NCBI GenBank assembly: GCA_047973435.1
Contig: JBKECA010000193.1
Span: 1-28,024, forward strand
Direction: 5' to 3'
DNA: 28,024 bases
Source of the DNA: JBKECA01 sp047973435
Lineage (GTDB): Bacteria; Planctomycetota; Planctomycetia; Planctomycetales; Planctomycetaceae
The position numbers and the translations under genes were made by a program. Under the pieces are notes generated by a model, which worked only from the letters and a program-made list of their open reading frames with translations, searched no databases and was not told the origin of the DNA. This document shows, in pieces, positions 23,046 to 28,024 of this stretch; position 1 is the stretch's first letter, and every line of letters starts with the position of its first letter.

Positions 23046-23362
23046 CCTGTCACCTGTTGGTGCGATGGGGCTGAATTTCGGAGCGAGGCCGGAGTACCGC
23101 CGAGATTCTCCGGCATCCGCCGCGCGATTGCAAATCGGTGATTGCTTTCCACAGATTCGACGGAGTCGCCTTGCGGACGAAGCGATGAAACGCCTGGAGA
23201 GGCGATCGGCATCCGCGGTGCACCTTGCGTGGTCGCTCCCTGCGATCCACAATCCTCTTGTCGCGGAACCGGTCGCGGGGTTGCCTCTGAGACCGGGGCA
23301 ACCGCCATAGGTCGGCCCCGATGACATGGTGACCGGCGAAGTTGGAAGTGGGTTGTGCCTCC
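23046..23362. other. Divergent intergenic region
   Basis: 317 bp lies between the SMP-30-like gene and the zinc-ribbon gene. No gene or strong hairpin was found. Both promoters should be here, but no convincing boxes were identified. CGGCATCCGC occurs twice (near 23110 and 23208), probably by chance. Confidence 0.5.
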
Positions 23363-23794
23363 ATGATTACCATTGATTGCAATTGCGGCACCCGACTCCG
23401 GGTGCAGTCGGTGCACGCAGGCAAGCGGCTGCGCTGTCCGAACTGTGCGGAGCTGATCGCCATTCCAGACGTGGCCGAAAGTGAAGACGACCCGCAGCAC
23501 GAAGAGCGATACGAGGAGGTTGCGGCCGAACAACTCTCAGCCGTCGAAGCGGACGACGTGCCGCTCAGCAGCGGCGACGAGATGACCGCGTCTTCGACAG
23601 TCTCGACGACCGGCTTTCGTTGGCGTCGAGCCATGGGAGTGGTGACAATCCTGGTCGCCTTTGGCCTTGCTGCGGGGATTGTCCTCCTGATCGTGAAGCG
23701 AAAGCGCTTACCGCGAAATGTCCTCTGGCTTGTCGTCTTCCTGTTCGGCGTCGGCTATTCGTGGTGGAAAGGCGAGGTTGTCCGCAACGAGTGA
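23363..23794 (+). CDS. Small zinc-ribbon membrane protein
   Basis: The 143-residue product begins with a four-Cys zinc-ribbon: MITIDCNCGTRLRV with Cys6 and Cys8, then KRLRCPNCAE with Cys25 and Cys28. An acidic linker (about 38-72) is followed by two membrane segments at 91-111 (GVVTILVAFGLAAGIVLLIV) and 119-135 (NVLWLVVFLFGVGYSWW). This N-terminal motif is common in planctomycete membrane proteins. It probably binds zinc on the cytoplasmic side; no enzyme function is suggested. The ATG at 23363 is chosen because it starts the motif; the frame is open for seven more codons upstream. Confidence 0.75.
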   Translation: MITIDCNCGTRLRVQSVHAGKRLRCPNCAELIAIPDVAESEDDPQHEERYEEVAAEQLSAVEADDVPLSSGDEMTASSTVSTTGFRWRRAMGVVTILVAFGLAAGIVLLIVKRKRLPRNVLWLVVFLFGVGYSWWKGEVVRNE

Positions 23795-23947
23795 CGGCTT
23801 GCGTCCCACCGGCCGCGGGACGGACGACGATCCACCCGAACACCCCACCAGCTGCGCTACCCGAAAGCGATTGGATCGGTGGAGCAATGTCTGTCGACGT
23901 CTATGCAGGTTGGATCGACCACCGGCATGCAATGGCTGCGCCAGATT

Positions 23948-24610
23948 TTATCTCGCGAGCGCCTCGGCCACGGCGGAGTGCAGAGCCTTGCGCAGTTCGG
24001 AGCCATCGCTGTTACCGATGTCGCGTCGCTGGATCAGCAACACGGTGACCAGGTTGCGATGGGGGTCCACCCAGACCTGCGTTCCGTAGGCCCCTCCGTG
24101 GCCGTACGAGCCGGCGGACAGCGCCTCCGTTACCCCTTGCGGTTCCGTGACGACGCACCAGCCGAGTCCCCAGGCGCTGCCAGGAACAAAGCCGGCCTGC
24201 AAGTCTCCCGTCTGAGGGGTGGTCATCTGCTTGACCGCGGATGCGGAGACAATTCGGACGCCATCCCGTTCGCCGCCGCTCAGGATGCAACTGTAGAAGC
24301 GGTACACGTCGCGTGCACAGGAAAAGAGTCCGCCGGAGGGCATCGGTGTCTGTTCGACTCCGGGCTCGCAGCGGATGTACTGGTTTCGGGTTGGGATCAG
24401 CGCTGTCTTGTCCTGGTTGAAGGTGTAAGTGGTGGCGAGCCGCGCGTGGAGTTCGGGCGTCAGGCGAAAGGTGGTCCGAGTCATGCCCAGCGGCGCGAAG
24501 ATACGTCTTTGCATGTAAGCGTCGTAAGGTTCACCGGAGACGACCTCGATAATTCGGCCAATGACCTGCAGTCCCCAGCCGGATGTTGGCGTCGCCGCGC
24601 TTCTGCGTAG
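23948..24610 (-). pseudogene. 5'-truncated serine hydrolase (beta-lactamase family)
   Basis: The remaining reading frame matches the C-terminal half of class C beta-lactamase/esterase-like proteins. SGWGLQVIGRIIEVVSGEPY and IFAPLGMTRTTFRLT follow the usual YxN site; then come TPMPSGGLFSCARDVYRF, GLGWCVV and the HxG-type motif YGHGGAYGTQVWVDP. The N-terminal part with the SxxK nucleophile and an intact YxN is missing. Homology fades upstream close to the stop codon of methionine aminopeptidase (24620-24622), which is in the same frame. From an ATG at 24514 a 188-residue product could be made, but it would lack catalytic residues. It is a gene remnant, probably left by a deletion next to map. 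Confidence 0.75.
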
Positions 24611-24619
24611 CCAACTGGC

Positions 24620-25405
24620 TTACGGAAACAGCGGATCGCCGACCCCGTCGGTCAGAATCAGCGGGCCATCACTGGTGAGGCCAACGGTGTGCTCGAAGTG
24701 CACGCTTGGCCGGCGGTCGGCCGTTACCGCGGTCCAGGTGTCGGACAGGATTTCGATCTCGTGCGTGCCGACGTTGATCATGGGCTCAATGGCTAACACG
24801 ATGCCGGGGCGGAGGTCGAAGTCTTCGTCCTGCAGTTCGTCGCTGGTGTAGTTTGGAACCTGCGGGCCTTCGTGCATCTCCTTGCCGATGCCGTGTCCGA
24901 CGAACTGCTCGACCAGAGCAAACTTGTACCGCTTAACCTCCGCCATCATGCGCCGGGCGACCTGCGACCACTTCTTTTCTGTTCCGAAGCCCTTGATCGC
25001 AGTCGCCAGCGTGTTGCGACCGCATTCGAGCAAACGCTGCTTCTCGTCGTCGACCTCACCAACCGGATAAGTCCAGGCCGCATCGCCGCACCAGCCATCG
25101 ACCCGACAGCCTGTGTCGACGCTCACGATGTCCCCCGCACGAAGCACCTGATCGCCGGGAATTCCGTGGACGACGACCTCGTTAATGCTGATGCACGTCG
25201 CCGCAGGGAAGGGGACTTCGCCCGGAAACCCCTTGAACAGCGGAGTCGCGCGATGTTCGGCGAAGAGTTTGTCGATCTGGGCGTCGATCTCACTGGTCTT
25301 CACCCCAGGCTGGCACATCTCGCGTGCGATGGCATGGGCCTGGGCGACGAGGCGACCAGCCTCGGCCATTTTCTTCATTTCACGGCGGCTTTTCAGGACG
25401 AGCAT
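24620..25405 (-). CDS. map: Methionine aminopeptidase, type I
   Basis: The 261-residue product removes the initiator Met from new proteins. All functional residues align with the E. coli enzyme: His80 (NEVVVHGIP), Asp97 (VSVDTG), Asp108 (GDAAWTYPVG), His171 (GHGIGKEMHEGP), His178, Glu207 (LAIEPM) and Glu238 (HFEHTVGL). There is no N-terminal zinc-finger extension. The ATG at 25405 (MLVLKSRREMKKM) fits the family start. An ATG at 25429 is also possible, and neither has a strong ribosome site. It diverges from the alpha/beta hydrolase gene (203-bp gap) and is not next to ribosomal genes as in many bacteria. Confidence 0.94.
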   Translation of the reverse strand: MLVLKSRREMKKMAEAGRLVAQAHAIAREMCQPGVKTSEIDAQIDKLFAEHRATPLFKGFPGEVPFPAATCISINEVVVHGIPGDQVLRAGDIVSVDTGCRVDGWCGDAAWTYPVGEVDDEKQRLLECGRNTLATAIKGFGTEKKWSQVARRMMAEVKRYKFALVEQFVGHGIGKEMHEGPQVPNYTSDELQDEDFDLRPGIVLAIEPMINVGTHEIEILSDTWTAVTADRRPSVHFEHTVGLTSDGPLILTDGVGDPLFP

Positions 25406-25608
25406 TCGCACAGGGGTATCGGCTGGCATCCGGGGACGCAAGCGGACGCCGCAACCAACGCGGAAATTCCAGCCAACTCACCACCCGTGGGAATTCGATG
25501 CACTCCACATACGAAGGCCAGAACCGCAGTGAGAGTCGCAGCACCACCCCCCTTTCGGATAGCCTCTCAATCACCATCAGTCCTGAGTGCGAAGGCGAGG
25601 GTCACGAC

Positions 25609-26460
25609 ATGTTCCGGGAAACAAGGTCGACGGCAGGGTGTTTCCAACGTGTTTGCGACCGCAATCTGCCGATTCAATGGCGAATCCTTACGGCGCTATC
25701 GCTGCTGCTGACCTGCGCCGCAACGTCATGCGCCGACGAATCGCCTTTGCCCAAAACTGCCGAGAAGTTTGAAGTCGATGGGCATGCCGCCTATCTCTAC
25801 GCCGCCCCCCAGCCCGCCCGCGGACGGCCCTGGGTCTGGTATGCGCCAACACTCAACGGCATCTCTTTGGCGCAGCGAAAAGCCTACTACGAACCGTTCC
25901 TCCGGGCTGGAATCAGTCTGGCGGGATACGACCTGGGCGAAGTTCGTGGCGGGCCGGCGAGTTCGGATCAGTTCACTCGCTTCTATGACGACATGGTCCA
26001 TCGGGGCTGGTCCGCGCGGCCAATCCTGCTGGGACAGAGTCGCGGCGGGCTGATGATGCTGGCCTGGGCGATGCGGCATCCGGACAAGCTTCGCGCTTTT
26101 GTCGGGATTTACCCCGTCTGCAATCTGGCCGACTGGCCGATGAAGGACAAGCCGCTGCTCCTCAAGGACTATCAGCTGTCTGAGATGGAGCTGGTCGAGA
26201 GGCTAAATGAGTTCAATCCGATCGAACATCTGCAGGGACTGGCAGAGCAGCAGGTTCCGATGTTCGTGGTGCATGGCGATTCGGACGTCGTCGTCCCATA
26301 TGAGCGGAACACCGGACTGTTGAAAGCTCGGTACGAGGCCCTTGGAGGAACCATCACGGTCAAGGTGATCCCGGGCGAAGGCCATCAGGTCTTGCCGGTA
26401 TTCTTCGAGTGCCCGGAACTGGTCGAGTTCGTCCTCGAGCAGGGCCGTCAGACGGAGTAA
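25609..26460 (+). CDS. Exported alpha/beta hydrolase
   Basis: The 283-residue product has a signal-like N-terminus: charged residues 1-24, hydrophobic ILTALSLLLTCAATSC to about 41, then ADESP. It continues with an alpha/beta-hydrolase fold. The triad is Ser144 in GQSRGG, Asp226 in HGDSDVVVP and His259 in GEGHQV. GYDLGEVRGGP and YPVCNLADWP are typical loops of prolyl-oligopeptidase/esterase-like members. The substrate is unknown; acetyl-xylan or other esters are possible. The ATG at 25609 has GAGGG about 9 nt upstream. The open frame extends far upstream (to 25324) into the map gene but has no coding character there. The signal has a Cys near its end, but the lipobox is not convincing. Confidence 0.82.
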   Translation: MFRETRSTAGCFQRVCDRNLPIQWRILTALSLLLTCAATSCADESPLPKTAEKFEVDGHAAYLYAAPQPARGRPWVWYAPTLNGISLAQRKAYYEPFLRAGISLAGYDLGEVRGGPASSDQFTRFYDDMVHRGWSARPILLGQSRGGLMMLAWAMRHPDKLRAFVGIYPVCNLADWPMKDKPLLLKDYQLSEMELVERLNEFNPIEHLQGLAEQQVPMFVVHGDSDVVVPYERNTGLLKARYEALGGTITVKVIPGEGHQVLPVFFECPELVEFVLEQGRQTE

Positions 26461-26611
26461 ATTCATCCTCAATCGCAAAAGAATCAATGTCCCACGGAAT
26501 GGACGATTGTTGCCGACCGGATTTATACTCCCAGCGTCGTCGGCCCGCCGGAAATGGCGTCTGCCCTGGGGCAGAGGTTCCGGCGTCGGAAAAACTCATC
26601 CACCGCAGTCC

Positions 26612-26619
26612 ACAGGAGG
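26612..26619 (+). promoter_or_regulatory. Strong Shine-Dalgarno before the L7/L12-like small gene
   Basis: ACAGGAGGAG lies 8 nt before the ATG at 26628. It decides this start against upstream in-frame codons to 26409, which overlap the hydrolase gene. Confidence 0.75.
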
Positions 26620-26627
26620 AGCGGACG

Positions 26628-26951
26628 ATGCCGCTGTTCGAGATTGAAACCAACGCTCACATCATGATTGGCTGGTCCGATTCGGCTGAGTCGGCCGAGA
26701 AGACGGCCAAGGAACATTATCCGGAAGACGAAATCGTCCGGGTCACGCGACGACCGCGGGACATCTGGGTCATCTCCAAGCGGCTGTTGGGGATCGAAGG
26801 TTCGGCCGAGCCGTGCGATACCGCACGCGAATGCCTGACCCGCGCCGCGGGGGATAAACTGCACGCCATTCGCCTGTACATGCTCGACACCGGCGCGGAC
26901 CTGCACGAGGCCCAGAAAGCGATTGAAGCGAACATGTCGCTCGGCTGGTAA
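26628..26951 (+). CDS. Small protein with ribosomal L7/L12-like C-terminal segment
   Basis: The 107-residue product was not recognised as a whole. The first 50 residues (MPLFEIETNAHIMIGWSDSA, then VRVTRRPRDIWVISKR) resemble a small alpha/beta domain. The last 30 (LHAIRLYMLDTGADLHEAQK, then AIEANMSLGW) resemble the helix-turn-helix of the L7/L12 C-terminal domain (AIK-VRE-TGLGLKEAK). In L7/L12 that surface contacts translation factors, and similar tails are found in other small bacterial proteins. It is cytoplasmic with no signal. The gene has a near-perfect ribosome site and lies 167 nt after the hydrolase gene, so it is probably well translated. Function unknown. Confidence 0.8.
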   Translation: MPLFEIETNAHIMIGWSDSAESAEKTAKEHYPEDEIVRVTRRPRDIWVISKRLLGIEGSAEPCDTARECLTRAAGDKLHAIRLYMLDTGADLHEAQKAIEANMSLGW

Positions 26952-26966
26952 CGCGCCGAGGTCTCT

Positions 26967-27020
26967 GCAGGCAGCCCCGTAAGCAGGGCAGGCAGCAGCA
27001 GGGCAGGCAGCCCCGTAAGC
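26967..27020. repeat. Short direct repeats after the small gene
   Basis: An 18-nt unit GCAGGCAGCCCCGTAAGC occurs at 26967-26984 and again at 27003-27020, with GCAGGGCAGGCAG-type repeats between them. It is non-coding and lies between the two convergent genes. Confidence 0.6.
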
Positions 27021-27052
27021 CGCCAGCGATCGGCAATCCCGATTCAAATCGA

Positions 27053-27091
27053 CAGCCCCGGCCGGCGTCATCCGCACGCCAGCCGGGGCTG
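27053..27091. terminator. Bidirectional hairpin between convergent genes
   Basis: CAGCCCCGGC (27053-27062) pairs perfectly with GCCGGGGCTG (27082-27091). After one mismatch, GGCGT pairs with ACGCC, leaving a 7-nt loop. It lies 20 nt past the tpx stop and 101 nt past the small gene's stop. On the minus strand it is followed by the modestly T-rich TCGATTTGAATC. It probably ends tpx transcription and may serve both genes. Confidence 0.6.
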
Positions 27092-27110
27092 CGTCTTCTA
27101 CGGTTGCGGC

Positions 27111-27614
27111 TCAGTTCTTCGCCGCAGTCAGGACGGCATCGTAGTTCGGCTCGTTGGCAATCTCCGAGCAGTACTCGACGTGCTTGACCGTGCCATCTTT
27201 CCCGATGACAAACACGGCCCGGGCCAGACAGCGGTCCAGCTTGCCGCCGCTGATGAGGACTCCATAGGCCTTGCCGAACGACACGTCCCGATGGTCGCTG
27301 AGGCAGGAGACGTTGCTTACCCCTTCTGCGCCACACCATCGCTTCTGACCGAAGGGAAGATCGGTACTGACCACCAGCACCTCGACGCCGGAGAGCTTGG
27401 CAGCCTCTTCGTTGAATCGTTTCGTTTCCGTGTGGCAGGTCGGCGTATCGAGCGACGGGACGGACGCAATGATTCGCACCTTGCCGGCGGAACTGCCCAG
27501 CGAAATCTCCTCCAGTGCGTTGTTCTGCAGCTTGAAGTCCGGGGCCGGCTGACCGACTTTGATTTCTCCACCGGCGAGTGTGACCGGATTCCCTTTGAGC
27601 GTGACCTGTGGCAT
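27111..27614 (-). CDS. tpx: Thiol peroxidase (Tpx-type peroxiredoxin)
   Basis: The 167-residue product reduces peroxides, usually with thioredoxin as donor. The peroxidatic Cys60 lies in SLDTPTCHTET and the resolving Cys94 in LPFGQKRWCGAEG, the pattern of atypical 2-Cys Tpx proteins. VTLKGNPVTLAG at the N-terminus and GQPAPDFKL are also typical. Three further Cys (104, 129, 149) are unusual in number. The ATG at 27614 fits the family start and has AGGGAG at good spacing. The frame is open to 27806 only by running through non-coding DNA and an 86-bp repeat. The thioredoxin gene at 9085 could supply reducing power. Confidence 0.94.
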   Translation of the reverse strand: MPQVTLKGNPVTLAGGEIKVGQPAPDFKLQNNALEEISLGSSAGKVRIIASVPSLDTPTCHTETKRFNEEAAKLSGVEVLVVSTDLPFGQKRWCGAEGVSNVSCLSDHRDVSFGKAYGVLISGGKLDRCLARAVFVIGKDGTVKHVEYCSEIANEPNYDAVLTAAKN

Positions 27615-27655
27615 CTCTCGATTCTCCCTGGGATGCAATGTTGCGGACGCCTGCG

Positions 27656-27684
27656 AGTATCGCCAATGGCCGTCGGTCGGGCAA
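27656..27684 (-). promoter_or_regulatory. Possible tpx promoter
   Basis: On the minus strand TTGCCC (27684-27679) is followed after 17 nt by GATACT (27661-27656). Each matches four of six sigma-70 consensus positions. Transcription would start about 35 nt before the tpx ATG. This is plausible by position, but the boxes are weak. Confidence 0.3.
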
Positions 27685-27713
27685 GGAGCCGCATTCCCCG
27701 AGTGGCAAGTCGG

Positions 27714-27747
27714 TATCGCAAGGTCCTGTAAATCGCAAGGTCCTGTA
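27714..27747. repeat. 17-bp tandem duplication beside repeat copy 4
   Basis: The unit ATCGCAAGGTCCTGTA plus one leading base is present at 27714-27730 and again at 27731-27747. They differ only at the first base. The second unit runs into the first two bases of the 86-bp repeat at 27746. Confidence 0.7.
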
Positions 27748-27831
27748 TACCGCACGCGGCCAATGTTGATACGTTCTGCCTCGCGGGGCTTAATCGTCGG
27801 AATCATCTCACTCGCTGCCGCGGGCAGTATA
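27746..27831 (-). repeat. 86-bp interspersed repeat, full copy 4
   Basis: The copy is in reverse orientation; in element orientation it starts TATACTGCCCGCGGCAGCG and ends CCGCGTGCGGTATA. It is nearly the same as the 19023 copy (six differences, no gaps). It lies 131 nt upstream of the tpx ATG, here in the same orientation as the gene. Confidence 0.92.
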
Positions 27832-28003
27832 AATGGTACCGGCGGTCACTCCCGCTGGGTCCGCTGATCAAGCCCCAATCGGGAACTGGCACGGCTCGAT
27901 GGTGGGCAGCCAGCGACAGAATTCCCGGCCAGAGAACGAGTGACGGAACTTCCACATTGACCGGCAGGCGACCGGTCTGTCGCAGAATCGACAGGCAACT
28001 GGC

Positions 28004-28023
28004 ACCAACAAAGACCAACAAAG
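28004..28023. repeat. Decamer tandem pair at window edge
   Basis: ACCAACAAAG occurs twice in a row at the right end of the window. It may be the start of a longer tandem array beyond the edge, or chance. Confidence 0.4.
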
Positions 28024-28024
28024 A

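Noticed and set aside
27615..27806. N-terminal extension of thiol peroxidase by 64 residues
   Set aside because: It runs through non-coding DNA, a 17-bp duplication and the 86-bp repeat. The family start and a good ribosome site are at 27614.
11121..27831. 86-bp repeats as a CRISPR array or tRNA-like genes
   Set aside because: Copies are scattered kilobases apart in both orientations with no regular spacers, and they lack tRNA arms and a CCA-proximal stem.
27803..28021. Minus-strand frame at the right edge
   Set aside because: It ends inside the 86-bp repeat and has no recognisable content; the start at the window edge cannot be judged.

Overview
The window looks like chromosomal DNA of a planctomycete (Planctomycetota). 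By eye the G+C content is about 60 %. The gene content fits that phylum: a sigma-70-family factor with an unusually long helix-turn-helix-rich N-terminus, a secreted SMP-30/gluconolactonase-like protein overlapping a neutral-ceramidase-like protein, a PQQ-type beta-propeller, a TolB/PD40 propeller, a small zinc-ribbon membrane protein starting MITIDCNCG, and homologues of archaeal cofactor enzymes (ComB and MfnB). These assignments come from reading motifs; no database search was run. No rRNA, tRNA, CRISPR array, transposase or phage gene was seen.

Layout. Positions 1-509 are non-coding with two hairpins. comB (+) and a sulfotransferase (-) converge at 510-2699. A sigma factor (-) follows at 3121-4797, with an intrinsic-looking terminator downstream and a 36-bp AT-rich palindrome in its leader. 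After about 900 bp without a convincing gene comes a minus-strand cluster: Fe-type alcohol dehydrogenase, Tat-signal beta-propeller protein (28-bp overlap) and Hsp20 (8480 down to 5694). A near-consensus promoter drives thioredoxin and probably a large coiled-coil protein (9085-11092). Then come mfnB, a small coiled-coil protein, purine nucleoside phosphorylase, a DoxX-like protein, a PD40 propeller, an EamA transporter, a TIGR01777-type epimerase and aroB. Two lower-G+C hypothetical genes lie at 19151-19901. The SMP-30 and ceramidase-like genes overlap at 23045-20111. A zinc-ribbon membrane protein, a 5'-truncated serine hydrolase, methionine aminopeptidase, a secreted alpha/beta hydrolase, a small protein with an L7/L12-like tail and thiol peroxidase complete the window.

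The most unusual feature is an interspersed intergenic repeat. Four full copies are each exactly 86 bp and align without gaps (11121-11206, 13564-13649, 19023-19108, 27746-27831), and there are two degraded copies (about 5397-5478 and 14311-14347). Its ends are imperfect inverted repeats in which base changes at the two ends compensate for each other. Each full copy lies 18-131 nt upstream of a gene start (mfnB, the PNP gene, aroB, tpx). It creates false N-terminal extensions on three of these genes, so starts were placed downstream of it.

Most genes are metabolic or envelope housekeeping genes in short transcription units. The clearest units are adh/propeller/hsp20, trxA/coiled-coil and SMP-30/ceramidase-like. 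The cofactor genes (comB, mfnB) are isolated and not part of a visible C1 cluster.
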